Below are positions 1 to 7,351 of a stretch of 29,190 nucleotides of DNA, piece by piece. The notes beneath the pieces are model-generated. The model did no database searches and was not told the DNA's origin. It saw only the letters and a list, made by a program, of their open reading frames with translations. Numbering within the stretch: position 1 is the first letter of the stretch; every line of letters starts with the position of its first letter. This DNA is from Mycoplasmatota bacterium. GTDB lineage: Bacteria > Bacillota_I > Bacilli_A > Izemoplasmatales > Hujiaoplasmataceae. The position numbers were made by a program, and so were the translations under genes. The stretch lies in the NCBI GenBank assembly GCA_023132365.1, contig JAGLYJ010000009.1:1-29190 (forward strand), read 5' to 3'.

Positions 1-768
1 GTTGATAATGAAGCTTATACTAATTCTATGATAAAGAATAGTCTTGATGCATTAATTAAATGTGTTGCTTTTGCGAAACAGTTAGATAAAGTTGAAGCGA
101 CAAGATGGATGAAAGAAACTGGGTACGTTAAATTATTAGATGAAGTAAGAGAGTTAAGAAGAAAACTTTATACTAAAAAAGAAAATATAGATTACTTAAT
201 TGAGAGTTATGATAAGTACTTTAATTTAAAAAATGTAAGTGTTTCAAGCAATAAAAAGATTAACTTTCTAGAGAATAAAAGAGTTAAGAACATTGAAGAA
301 ACTAGTTATTTAAAAGATGCAAATGTTTTAGTATTGCAAGCTCTATTTTTAAATGAATTTTCACCTACAGTTAATAAATCAAATTATGATTACTATATGA
401 GAAGATCAATTAACCCAGAATACCTTTCAAGGATAATGTATATTATTGATGCTTGTGAAAATGGATATCCTGAAGTCGGATATGAAATGTTTCAAAAGAT
501 TGCTAGACTTGATATTGATAATGAATATTTATTTAAACAAGGATTAAACTTAGGGTTATTAGGCGGGATTTATTTAGCGATTATTTACGGCTTTGCAGGT
601 CTAAAACATAATGTATATTTAATAGAAGCTGATTACAATTCATCAAAAAAAATAAGAAGAATTGAATTTAAAGTTAAAGTAGCTGACAATATAGCTGATA
701 TTAAAATTAAAAGAAATTCAGTTAGCGTACTTTTCGGAGATGAAATTGAGGTGGAAAGTAATGAATAA
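1..768 (+). CDS. GH65 family disaccharide phosphorylase, C-terminal part (cut by window edge)
   Basis: The reading frame is open from base 1, so the 5' end lies outside the window. The first residues (VDNEAYTN) match the conserved stretch just after the catalytic Glu region of glycoside hydrolase family 65 (maltose, kojibiose and trehalose phosphorylases). The remainder is the end of the helical barrel plus the small C-terminal beta domain, with family-like stretches such as NYDYYMRR, IARLDIDN and GFAGL. These enzymes phosphorolyse alpha-linked disaccharides to glucose and beta-glucose-1-phosphate in the cytoplasm. The next gene, beta-phosphoglucomutase, uses that product and overlaps this one by 8 bases, which strongly supports the call. 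The substrate cannot be told from this part. The segment YMRRSINPEYLS differs from the more usual acidic/His-rich version of this stretch. An ATG at 28 is internal and is not the start. Confidence 0.85.
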   Translation, partial: VDNEAYTNSMIKNSLDALIKCVAFAKQLDKVEATRWMKETGYVKLLDEVRELRRKLYTKKENIDYLIESYDKYFNLKNVSVSSNKKINFLENKRVKNIEETSYLKDANVLVLQALFLNEFSPTVNKSNYDYYMRRSINPEYLSRIMYIIDACENGYPEVGYEMFQKIARLDIDNEYLFKQGLNLGLLGGIYLAIIYGFAGLKHNVYLIEADYNSSKKIRRIEFKVKVADNIADIKIKRNSVSVLFGDEIEVESNE

Positions 769-1408
769 AGCAGTAATTTTCGATTTAGATGGAGTTATTG
801 TTTCTACTGATGGATATCATTATAAAGCTTGGAAATTATTGGCTGATAGAGAAGGTATTTATTTTGATAAAGATATTAATAATCGATTAAGAGGCGTCTC
901 AAGAAGAAAATCATTAGAAATAATTCTTGAAAAGTCAAATAGTTCATATTCAGAAGAACAAATCAATGAAATGTTAGAATATAAGAATAACATTTATCGA
1001 AAATCATTAAAAAGCCTAACAAGAAACAACATTATAGAGAACTTTAATGAATTATATAACGTTTTAAGAACAAATAACGTTAAATTGGCAATTGGGTCTT
1101 CTAGTAAGAACACAAAAACAATTTTACGTCAACTTGAATTATTAGACAAGTTTGAAGCAATTGCTGATGGGAATGATATTTCAAAATCAAAGCCAGATCC
1201 CGAAGTGTTTCTAATAGCTGCAAAAAGGCTGAATATGAATCCAGTTGATTGTTTTGTGGTTGAAGATGCTATTGCTGGAATAAAAGCTGCTAAAGCTGGT
1301 AATATGATTGCTATAGCCATTAATGATGCAACAAAGTCTGCGTTAGCTGACTATAAAATAGAAAATTTATTAGAAATAAAAAATATTGTTTTAGGAGGGA
1401 AATCATGA
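761..1408 (+). CDS. pgmB: beta-phosphoglucomutase (HAD superfamily)
   Basis: Interconverts beta-glucose-1-phosphate and glucose-6-phosphate, feeding the phosphorylase product into glycolysis. The protein has 215 residues, close to the characterised Lactococcus enzyme. The HAD motif FDLDGVI places the nucleophile at D8 and the acid/base at D10. LRGVSRRKSLE matches the substrate-binding cap loop (RGxSRxxSL). SSSKN is HAD motif II, KSKPDP holds the motif III lysine, and VEDAIAGI carries the metal-binding acidic residues. I chose the ATG at 761 because GAGGTGG lies at 748-754 and it gives the canonical N-terminus; an in-frame ATG at 740 would add seven residues with no better site. It overlaps the upstream phosphorylase by 8 bases and the downstream gene by an ATGA, so it is translationally coupled on both sides. 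Confidence 0.93.
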   Translation: MNKAVIFDLDGVIVSTDGYHYKAWKLLADREGIYFDKDINNRLRGVSRRKSLEIILEKSNSSYSEEQINEMLEYKNNIYRKSLKSLTRNNIIENFNELYNVLRTNNVKLAIGSSSKNTKTILRQLELLDKFEAIADGNDISKSKPDPEVFLIAAKRLNMNPVDCFVVEDAIAGIKAAKAGNMIAIAINDATKSALADYKIENLLEIKNIVLGGKS

Positions 1409-1698
1409 GAAGACATAATATTCTAGGTACAATTTTACTTGTTATAGGAGTTGTTGTATTATTAAATGCACTTGATATATGGGCAATAAACATATTCTTT
1501 GATGGTTGGTGGACTTTATTCTTAATAATACCCGCTGTGATGTCAATGTCAAGACAAGGTATGACTTCAGGTAATTTAATTCTATTAGTTTTAGGAGTTG
1601 GATTCTTACTAAATGAACAAATCGGTTGGGAATTGAAAAAATATTTTATTCCAGCTATATTCATTGTGGTTGGGTTAGCAATTATCTTTAAAAAATAA
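1405..1698 (+). CDS. small LiaF-like (DUF5668-type) membrane protein
   Basis: A 97-residue, very hydrophobic protein with about four predicted membrane segments (roughly residues 6-23, 30-46, 54-71 and 78-95). Repeated patterns of the type ILGTILLVIGVVVLLN and LILLVLGVGFLLN, with the WWTLFLIIPA stretch, resemble the membrane domain found at the N-terminus of LiaF and in stand-alone DUF5668 proteins. Those are linked to envelope-stress sensing, but a role here cannot be deduced. The start overlaps the pgmB stop in an ATGA, and GGAGGG at 1394-1399 is a good ribosome binding site. It is the last gene of the phosphorylase unit, followed directly by a terminator. The soluble C-terminal domain of true LiaF is absent. 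Confidence 0.75.
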   Translation: MRRHNILGTILLVIGVVVLLNALDIWAINIFFDGWWTLFLIIPAVMSMSRQGMTSGNLILLVLGVGFLLNEQIGWELKKYFIPAIFIVVGLAIIFKK

Positions 1699-1700
1699 TT

Positions 1701-1727
1701 AAAACAGGGATTGCTCCCTGTTTTTTT
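1701..1727 (+). terminator. rho-independent terminator after the phosphorylase unit
   Basis: A perfect 10-bp stem (AAAACAGGGA with TCCCTGTTTT) with loop TTGC, followed by a run of seven T. It begins two bases after the stop codon of the LiaF-like gene. Confidence 0.93.
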
Positions 1728-1812
1728 CTTATCAAAAATTATTTAAAATACAATATATTGTTATAGAAACCCTTACATAACAAATATAGATGTAATTTAT
1801 TTTAAAATATTG

Positions 1813-1818
1813 TATAAT
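1813..1818 (+). promoter_or_regulatory. -10 box of the pyruvate kinase promoter
   Basis: A perfect TATAAT lies 27 bases before the start codon of pyk. No convincing -35 is seen at 16-18 bases upstream. A 12-bp palindrome, ACAATATATTGT (1750-1761), lies further upstream and could be a regulator site, but such AT-only palindromes are expected by chance here. Confidence 0.55.
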
Positions 1819-1844
1819 ATTAATAGTATTTCAAGGAGGAAAAC

Positions 1845-3263
1845 ATGAAAAGGAAAACAAAAATTATTTGTACGATTGGTCCAGCAATAGACTCTTATGA
1901 AATGATTGGTAAGATGGTAGATGCGGGAATGAACGTAGGAAGACTGAATTTCTCACATGGGAACAAGGAAGAACATACAAATAGAATAAAAATGATTCGT
2001 GGGTTAGCGAAAGAAAAAAATAGATATATCGGAATTATGGCTGATACAAAAGGTCCTGAAATTAGGACAGGATTATTTGAAAATAATCAAGCTATTTTTG
2101 CTAAAGGCGATTTAGTTGAAATAGTTAAAGAAGAGGTATTAGGTAATAATGATAGATTTCATGTTACAGCATTAGAATTGTTTGAGGATATTAAAATTGG
2201 TGACTATGTTTTAATTGATGATGGAAAAATGAGATTGGATGTTGTAGAAAAGAAATCTGGCAGTTTTATCTGTAAGATATTTAATCCTGGTGTAATTAAA
2301 TCAAGAAAAGGTGTTAATGTTCCAAACGTTAAATTATCAATGCCATTTATTTCTAGCAAAGATGATGAAGACATTCGTTTCGCATCAAGAAAGAAAGTTG
2401 ATATGATTGCACTTTCTTTTGTAAGAAGAAAAGAAGATGTCTTAGAAGTTAGAAAAATTCTAGAAGAAGAAGGAAATGATTCAATAGAGCTAATTGCCAA
2501 AATTGAAAATCAAGAGGGTGTTGACAATCTTGATGAAATATTACAAGTTGTTGATGGAATTATGGTTGCTAGAGGTGATTTGGGAGTAGAAGTATCAACT
2601 CAACTTGTACCAATATATCAAAAGAAAATTATTGCTAGAGCAAATGAGGTAGGTAAACCAGTTATTACAGCAACTCATATGTTAGAGTCAATGATATTAT
2701 CACCTAGACCAACTAGAGCTGAAGCTAGTGATGTTGCTAATGCTATATTAGACGGTTCAGATGCAATCATGTTATCTGGTGAATCTGCAGCTGGTAATTA
2801 TCCAGTTGAAGCAGTATTGACAATGGATACAATTGCTAAAGCTATAGAAGAAATAATTGATTATGATAAAAAGTTAGATCGAGCAATTAGTACTAGTCAA
2901 CAAACTATCAATGATGCAATTAGCATTGCGGTTTGTAGATCAGTTTTAACTCTACCAAATGTTCCTGTGATTATTGCATTTACTGAAACTGGTGGAACGG
3001 CAAAGAGAATTTGTAAATTCAGGCCTAGTGTACCTATTATTGCAATTACTGACAGCGTAGAAACTTGCCAAAAACTTTCTTACTATTGTGGTGTTTTTGC
3101 TACAATTGTTGATGATATTGAGGACATAAACACACACGATAAAGTTGCTATGAATGTAGCAAAGGACTTTGGATTCAAAGTAGGAGAAACATTAGTAATT
3201 ACTTCTGGATGGGGCCAAAAGCATGGTAAAACTAACACACTAAGAATAATTGATATAGAATAA
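1845..3263 (+). CDS. pyk: pyruvate kinase
   Basis: Converts phosphoenolpyruvate and ADP to pyruvate and ATP, the last step of glycolysis, in the cytoplasm. The 472 residues cover the whole A/B/C-domain enzyme without the extra C-terminal PEP-utilising domain of many Bacillus-type enzymes. Visible hallmarks are GRLNFSHG (32-39), DTKGPEIRTG (67-76), the lidding B domain about 77-170, IELIAKIENQEG with catalytic K219, MVARGDLGVE (240-249) binding the metal, and ITATHMLESM with PTRAEASDVANAI forming the active-site edge. The allosteric C domain ends in a GWGQKHGKTNTLR stretch. AAGGAGGA at 1833-1840 is a strong ribosome binding site. The gene stands alone between its own promoter and terminator. 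Confidence 0.97.
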   Translation: MKRKTKIICTIGPAIDSYEMIGKMVDAGMNVGRLNFSHGNKEEHTNRIKMIRGLAKEKNRYIGIMADTKGPEIRTGLFENNQAIFAKGDLVEIVKEEVLGNNDRFHVTALELFEDIKIGDYVLIDDGKMRLDVVEKKSGSFICKIFNPGVIKSRKGVNVPNVKLSMPFISSKDDEDIRFASRKKVDMIALSFVRRKEDVLEVRKILEEEGNDSIELIAKIENQEGVDNLDEILQVVDGIMVARGDLGVEVSTQLVPIYQKKIIARANEVGKPVITATHMLESMILSPRPTRAEASDVANAILDGSDAIMLSGESAAGNYPVEAVLTMDTIAKAIEEIIDYDKKLDRAISTSQQTINDAISIAVCRSVLTLPNVPVIIAFTETGGTAKRICKFRPSVPIIAITDSVETCQKLSYYCGVFATIVDDIEDINTHDKVAMNVAKDFGFKVGETLVITSGWGQKHGKTNTLRIIDIE

Positions 3264-3266
3264 TAT

Positions 3267-3293
3267 AAATGCTGCTTTTGCAGCATTTTTTTT
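3267..3293 (+). terminator. terminator of pyk
   Basis: A 9-bp perfect stem (AAATGCTGC with GCAGCATTT) with loop TTTT and an eight-T run, starting four bases after the pyk stop. Confidence 0.93.
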
Positions 3294-3295
3294 AT

Positions 3296-3328
3296 AAAAA
3301 AAAATACTTTCAAAAATTGAAAGTATTT
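3296..3328 (-). terminator. minus-strand terminator of the PAP2-like gene, overlapping its stop codon
   Basis: A 10-bp perfect stem (AAATACTTTC at 3302-3311 with GAAAGTATTT at 3319-3328), followed on the minus strand by a long T run (plus-strand A run 3296-3304). The stem overlaps the stop codon (3327-3329) of the convergent gene. Confidence 0.88.
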
Positions 3329-4064
3329 ATCTAATTATTTCATCCCATTCAAGTTTGCATTTCAGATTCAGCCTATCAAATATCTTTTCTAACCCTTTAG
3401 CAAGTTTAGAATTTCTTACTAACCAATATGCTACTTCAGCAATAGCTAATGCAACTATTGCATCGATAATGTAATGTTGTTTTGTCGTTTGAGTAGAAAT
3501 TATAATTGCTAGGTTCATAATCCAAGTAAATATTACTAAGCCTTTCGGTATTCTTTTATCCATTCTTATACCGATGATACAAATCCAACTAATTAATGTA
3601 TGCATTGATGGTAAAGCGTTTCTTGGTCCAGCTGACATATATATCCACATTACAATTGATTCTGTGAAATTAAGATCTGTTCTTGGTGTTAGATAATTAC
3701 CATCTAGGAATAAACCCGAAGTAACTCTCCAACTTTCAACATCTGATTGAAATAATAACCACCAGATACCACAAATAATAAATGTGACTAAAACAACGGC
3801 CATAATGTTATATAGATTCTTTTTAGAATAGTACCCAATAACAAAAACTCCAATAAACCATACTGGATAAGCTAATATATATGGATAAATGGTCCAGTCT
3901 AAAAAAGGAACTATTTGATTAAATTTTAAGAAAATATAACTGTAATCAACTCCTGGGTTTCCAAAAACTCCAGCGTACAATTGATTACCAAAGTATGTTA
4001 TAAATAGCAATAGTAACATAAATAAAAATGGTATTACTATATATCTAATTCGTTTCCAATTCAT
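3327..4064 (-). CDS. PAP2-superfamily (Aur1/inositolphosphotransferase-like) membrane protein
   Basis: A 245-residue protein with about six membrane segments. It carries two of the three PAP2 phosphatase signatures: ALPSMH (150-155) for the C2 motif (usually PSGH) and STQTTKQHYIID (190-201) for C3, with H197 and D201 spaced exactly as in S-x6-H-x3-D. The arginine normally following that serine is T191, and no C1 KxxxxxxRP is visible. TKQHYxxD is the form I associate with the PAP2_3 branch, which includes fungal IPC synthase (Aur1). A phosphatase or phosphotransferase acting on lipid-linked phosphates at the outer membrane face is the likely role; the substrate is unknown. GAGGTGA precedes the ATG at suitable distance. 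It is transcribed alone, convergent to pyk and divergent from the next gene. Confidence 0.82.
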   Translation of the reverse strand: MNWKRIRYIVIPFLFMLLLLFITYFGNQLYAGVFGNPGVDYSYIFLKFNQIVPFLDWTIYPYILAYPVWFIGVFVIGYYSKKNLYNIMAVVLVTFIICGIWWLLFQSDVESWRVTSGLFLDGNYLTPRTDLNFTESIVMWIYMSAGPRNALPSMHTLISWICIIGIRMDKRIPKGLVIFTWIMNLAIIISTQTTKQHYIIDAIVALAIAEVAYWLVRNSKLAKGLEKIFDRLNLKCKLEWDEIIR

Positions 4065-4084
4065 TAAATCACCTCAGCATTAAA

Positions 4085-4093
4085 ATTATAACA
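4085..4093 (-). promoter_or_regulatory. extended -10 promoter of the PAP2-like gene
   Basis: Read on the minus strand, TGTTATAAT is a perfect extended -10 (TGn before TATAAT). It lies about 20 bases upstream of the start codon. No good -35 is present. Confidence 0.65.
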
Positions 4094-4141
4094 TATCTTT
4101 ACTGATTATATATATTCAATTTTTCATTGTTTATAAAAAAA

Positions 4142-4170
4142 TTGCTTATATGTTTTTTTTATGATAAAAT
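4142..4170 (+). promoter_or_regulatory. promoter of the E2-like acyltransferase unit
   Basis: TTGCTT (4142-4147) and TAAAAT (4165-4170) are separated by exactly 17 bases and lie about 30 bases before the ribosome binding site of the next gene. Confidence 0.72.
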
Positions 4171-4200
4171 CTATATAAATTATACTTAGGGGGAACTCAA

Positions 4201-5070
4201 ATGTTTGGATTTAGAAGTGATGGAAAAAGAATTAAAAATATCGATCCTTTTATGAAAATTGTACCTCATATCATGTTTGAAAGAACTGATGCAATGGTAA
4301 GCCAATTTCAAGACTATGATTGTGAAGGTATTGATAAATATATTAAAGAAAAAAGAGAAACTGAAGGAATTCGTTTTTCATACCTTGATATACTAGTGGC
4401 GGCTATAGTGAGACTCTTGTCTCAAAGACCAAAATTAAATCGATTTATCTCTAATGGTAGAATCTACAAACGAAATACTATTCAAGTATCTTTTGCGATT
4501 AAAAAGAAGTTAGTTGATTCAGCTGAAGAAACAACTGTTAAGCTAGAGTTTGATGGAACAGAAAGTATTTATGAAGTAAAAGAAAAAGTTGATGCTATCG
4601 TTAAAGCAAATAAAGGTATTCATAAAAAGAATAAAACTGATAAAATAGCTGACGCTATTGTGGGCAGAATGCCTAATTTTTTGATTAAAATATTAGTATG
4701 GATATTCAAAGGAATGGACAAACATGGGGTACTTCCTAAAGCAATTATTGAAGCAAGCCCGATGCATACATCTGTATTCTTAGTACATCTTAAATCAATT
4801 AAAATGCCACCTGTACTACATCACATCTATAACTTTGGTACTACAGGAGCTTTTATTTCAATAGGACAAGAGAAATATGAACCTGTTGTTTTAAACAGAG
4901 AGACTAAAGAAATTGTTGTAAGAAAGATGTTAAAAGCTGGAGTAGTTATTGATGAAAGAATTAGTGATGGATTATATAACTCATTATCTCTAAGAATATT
5001 TAAGTCAATAATTGAAGACCCTAGCGTACTAGATAAAAAGAATGATAATGTAATTAAGGATTTAGACTAA
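4201..5070 (+). CDS. stand-alone 2-oxoacid dehydrogenase E2-like acyltransferase domain protein
   Basis: A 289-residue protein of the chloramphenicol-acetyltransferase/E2 fold. It has only the catalytic domain: no lipoyl or subunit-binding domain is present. Visible hallmarks are SYLDILVAAIVRLLSQRPKLNRF near the N-terminus, HHIYNFGTTGAF (207-218) in the place of the E2 GxFGI-type strand, and DERISDG (251-257) in the place of DHRxxDG. The catalytic histidine of DHRxxDG is thus glutamate (E252). Related stand-alone proteins occur in many Firmicutes, and I believe this substitution may be common among them, but I cannot check. No E1 or E3 gene is near. The role is unknown; an acyltransferase with altered catalysis or a non-catalytic protein are both possible. 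AGGGGGA precedes the ATG; the next gene starts one base after the stop. Confidence 0.75.
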   Translation: MFGFRSDGKRIKNIDPFMKIVPHIMFERTDAMVSQFQDYDCEGIDKYIKEKRETEGIRFSYLDILVAAIVRLLSQRPKLNRFISNGRIYKRNTIQVSFAIKKKLVDSAEETTVKLEFDGTESIYEVKEKVDAIVKANKGIHKKNKTDKIADAIVGRMPNFLIKILVWIFKGMDKHGVLPKAIIEASPMHTSVFLVHLKSIKMPPVLHHIYNFGTTGAFISIGQEKYEPVVLNRETKEIVVRKMLKAGVVIDERISDGLYNSLSLRIFKSIIEDPSVLDKKNDNVIKDLD

Positions 5071-5071
5071 T

Positions 5072-5314
5072 ATGATGGATATATTTCTTAAAATATTAGG
5101 GTTCTTGATAAGTTTTGCATTTATCTTTATTGGGTTAGTATTTTGTTTTAAACCAAGAAAAGCAATTCAAAGTGTACAGAGGATAAAATATAAGTCCACA
5201 TCAGAACCGAGAAAAGTTGAAGTAACTGTATCTATTATATTTGGAGTTATATTATCATTAATAGGAGTTTACTATTTAACTATTGTTATCCTTTCAATAA
5301 TTTATCCAGAATAA
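5072..5314 (+). CDS. small two-helix membrane protein
   Basis: An 80-residue protein with two predicted membrane helices (about 5-26 and 52-77) flanking a basic cytoplasmic-type loop (KPRKAIQSVQRIKYK). I do not recognise a characterised family; the layout resembles small uncharacterised proteins of the DUF6199 kind. It follows the E2-like gene with one base between stop and start, so the two are co-transcribed and probably coupled. Either ATG 5072 or ATG 5075 could be used; AAGGA at 5056-5060 is at better distance from 5072. A terminator follows at once. Confidence 0.7.
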   Translation: MMDIFLKILGFLISFAFIFIGLVFCFKPRKAIQSVQRIKYKSTSEPRKVEVTVSIIFGVILSLIGVYYLTIVILSIIYPE

Positions 5315-5343
5315 GGAGCATTTATTTGCTTCTTTTTTTTTTT
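5313..5343 (+). terminator. terminator after the small membrane protein gene
   Basis: Stem AAGGAGCA (5313-5320) with TGCTTCTT (5327-5334), one G-U pair, loop TTTATT, followed by an uninterrupted T run to 5343. It overlaps the stop codon of the upstream gene by two bases. Confidence 0.88.
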
Positions 5344-5356
5344 ACTAAAATAAATA

Positions 5357-5385
5357 TTGTTATTAGGGGTTAAATTTGTTAAAAT
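5357..5385 (+). promoter_or_regulatory. promoter of the ABC-F gene
   Basis: TTGTTA (5357-5362) and TAAAAT (5380-5385) with a 17-base spacer. A short leader of about 45 bases follows, with a small hairpin (TAGCG 5394-5398 with CGCTA 5407-5411). Confidence 0.72.
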
Positions 5386-5437
5386 AGTAATAGTAGCGAT
5401 ATTTAACGCTAAATTAAGAGATTTAGGTGGTGACAAT

Positions 5438-7279
5438 ATGAACTTACTAAAAATAAATAACCTAAAAAAAACATTTGGCGGTAATGTGCTTTTTGATAAT
5501 TTGTCACTCGAAATAAATACCAAGGATAAAGTTGCGCTCATAGGGCGGAACGGCGTCGGTAAGACAACTTTGATAAAACTGATATTAAACGAAATTGCCC
5601 CAGATTCTGGGGATATTTTTATTTTTGGGCAAGCAAAAATTGGCTATTTATCCCAGAATATAATCAAATCACTGGATAATACTATGTTTGAGGAATGCTT
5701 GACTGTTTTTAGCAATTTAGTAAAATTAGAGAAGCAATTACATGATATTACTGAACATTTGAAAGTTGATCATTCAGATGCGATACTGAAAAGGTATGCT
5801 CATACTGAAAATGAGTTTCAAGTTAAGGGTGGTTATGAATACCTAACAATGATAGATATGTTCTTAACGAAATTTGGTTTTACTAAAACCGATTATGATC
5901 GCCAAATTAAAACTTTTTCTGGAGGCGAAAGAACAAGGATAGCATTTGCGAAGTTGTTAATGACAAAACCAGATTTATTACTTTTAGATGAACCAACAAA
6001 TCATATGGATATCGAAATTATTGAATGGTTAGAGGAATACTTAAAAAGATATAACGGTGCAGTACTTGTAATAACTCATGATAAGTATTTCATTAACAAA
6101 GTTGTTAATAAAATCTATGAAATTGATTTTAATAAATTAGAGTTATATCATGGTAATTTTGATTATTATGAAGAAGAGAAAGTTAAACGCTATGAACTCC
6201 TTTTAAAAGCACACTTGAAGCAACAAAAACAGATTACGCATCTACAGAGTTTTGTTGATAGATTTAGATATAATGCAAAAAGAGCTTCTATAGCCCAAGA
6301 TAGAGTTAAAAAAATAAATAGGATTAAGCGTATTGAGAAACCTAAGAATGCGCATAGTCATGTAAATATTAAGTTTAAAACGAAAAGACCAACTCAAGTT
6401 GAAATTCTTGAAGTCGAGAACTTAAGCATTGGCTACACCTTCCCATTGATAGAAAACATCAATTTTAAAATGAGAGGCACTGATAAAATTGGTATCATTG
6501 GTAGTAATGGAACTGGTAAAACTACGCTAATAAAAACATTAATGGGTAAACTAAAATGTCTTCATGGAAAATGTAATTTTTATAGACAAATGAAGGTAGG
6601 ATATTTTGACCAAAATCAAATGACATTAAACGAGAGTTTAACAGTAATGCAAACGATTCATAATGTGTATCCAGGAAAAACAGTAGGTGAAGTTAGAAGC
6701 GATATAGCTAAAGTATTATTTAGTGGTGAAGATGCCTACAAATCTGTATCTGTTTTGTCTGGCGGGGAAAAGGTAAGATTATCAATTTTACTATTAATGT
6801 TAGAAGCGCCAGAAATACTGATTCTCGATGAACCCACAAATCATTTAGATATAGATACAAAGAATATTGTTGAAGATGTTTTTGAGAGTTATGATGGGCC
6901 AATAATATTTATCTCGCATGATAGATATTTCATTAACAAAGTAGCTACTAAAATATTAAGTGTTAAAAAAGATATTGAAATATTTGAAGGAAATTATTCA
7001 GAATATGTTTCTATTCAAGAAACACTCAAATCAAAAGAGATTAAGCCTAAGAATTCTAAGATAAAAACATCTAAATATGAAGACAAAGAGAAAAAAGTTA
7101 GAAAGCTTATAAAGCAAGTAGATAATCTTGATATCAAGGTTGATTTGCTAAAACAGGAATTGTTTTTGAAGGATGTTTATATGGATAAAAATATATATGA
7201 AAAAAAAACTGAAGAGATAGCATCAGTTGAGAAACAGATTGAACAATTGTATATAAAAATTGAAGAATTAACGATTTAA
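5438..7279 (+). CDS. ABC-F family ATPase, YdiF-like
   Basis: A soluble protein with two ABC domains and no membrane segment, 613 residues. ABC-F proteins bind the ribosomal E site and help translation or protect against antibiotics. Domain 1 has Walker A GRNGVGKTT (36-44), signature SGGERTRIA and Walker B LLLDEPTNHMD. Domain 2 has GSNGTGKTT, SGGEKVRLS and LILDEPTNHLD. The linker between them (about KRYELLLKAH to RIEKP) is the helical P-site tRNA interaction region, and a charged coiled coil forms the C-terminus. Length, linker and phrases such as LTVF..L..LEK and KGGYEY match Bacillus YdiF best by recall. The ATG at 5438 with AGGTGGTGA at 5425-5433 is chosen; the frame stays open upstream to a TTG at 5357, but that lies in the promoter. 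No terminator is seen before argS. A resistance role is not shown by sequence. Confidence 0.9.
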   Translation: MNLLKINNLKKTFGGNVLFDNLSLEINTKDKVALIGRNGVGKTTLIKLILNEIAPDSGDIFIFGQAKIGYLSQNIIKSLDNTMFEECLTVFSNLVKLEKQLHDITEHLKVDHSDAILKRYAHTENEFQVKGGYEYLTMIDMFLTKFGFTKTDYDRQIKTFSGGERTRIAFAKLLMTKPDLLLLDEPTNHMDIEIIEWLEEYLKRYNGAVLVITHDKYFINKVVNKIYEIDFNKLELYHGNFDYYEEEKVKRYELLLKAHLKQQKQITHLQSFVDRFRYNAKRASIAQDRVKKINRIKRIEKPKNAHSHVNIKFKTKRPTQVEILEVENLSIGYTFPLIENINFKMRGTDKIGIIGSNGTGKTTLIKTLMGKLKCLHGKCNFYRQMKVGYFDQNQMTLNESLTVMQTIHNVYPGKTVGEVRSDIAKVLFSGEDAYKSVSVLSGGEKVRLSILLLMLEAPEILILDEPTNHLDIDTKNIVEDVFESYDGPIIFISHDRYFINKVATKILSVKKDIEIFEGNYSEYVSIQETLKSKEIKPKNSKIKTSKYEDKEKKVRKLIKQVDNLDIKVDLLKQELFLKDVYMDKNIYEKKTEEIASVEKQIEQLYIKIEELTI

Positions 7280-7288
7280 TATATTTTT

Positions 7289-7308
7289 ACATAAACATTT
7301 GTTTATGT
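7289..7308. repeat. 8-bp inverted repeat upstream of the argS -10
   Basis: ACATAAAC (7289-7296) and GTTTATGT (7301-7308) around the loop ATTT. No T run follows, so it is not a standard terminator. It ends exactly where the extended -10 of the argS promoter begins, so an operator role is plausible. Confidence 0.6.
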
Positions 7309-7316
7309 GCTAAAAT
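7308..7316 (+). promoter_or_regulatory. extended -10 promoter of argS
   Basis: TGCTAAAAT is an extended -10 (TGn plus TAAAAT), 35 bases before the argS start. TTTACA at 7286-7291 is a possible -35, with a long 19-base spacer. Confidence 0.62.
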
Positions 7317-7335
7317 AAATAAGTATACTTATTTA
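7316..7335. promoter_or_regulatory. perfect 20-bp palindrome at the argS transcription start region
   Basis: TAAATAAGTATACTTATTTA is perfectly self-complementary over 20 bases. It starts on the last base of the -10 and spans the expected transcription start. It ends five bases before the GGGGGAG ribosome binding site. The position suits a dimeric repressor; the regulator is unknown. Confidence 0.55.
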
Positions 7336-7351
7336 ATAAGGGGGAGATATT

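Noticed and set aside
1320..1664. Minus-strand open frame of 114 codons opposite pgmB and the LiaF-like gene
   Set aside because: It is antisense to two well-supported genes, has no family-like sequence and no ribosome binding site; open antisense frames are expected in AT-rich coding DNA.
1750..1761. Operator ACAATATATTGT upstream of pyk
   Set aside because: A 12-bp A/T-dominated palindrome about 50 bases upstream of the -10 is within chance expectation, with no second copy seen nearby.
5357..5437. N-terminal extension of the ABC-F protein from a TTG at 5357
   Set aside because: That TTG is the -35 of a good promoter, and the ATG at 5438 has a strong ribosome binding site and gives the normal ABC-F N-terminus.
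5438..7279. Antibiotic-resistance ABC-F with a peptide-controlled leader
   Set aside because: The leader is short, with only a five-bp hairpin and no leader ORF or attenuator; the protein looks like housekeeping YdiF.
7280..7351. T-box or other riboswitch leader of argS
   Set aside because: Only about 35 bases lie between the -10 and the start codon, too short for a T-box, and no T-box sequence or terminator is present.
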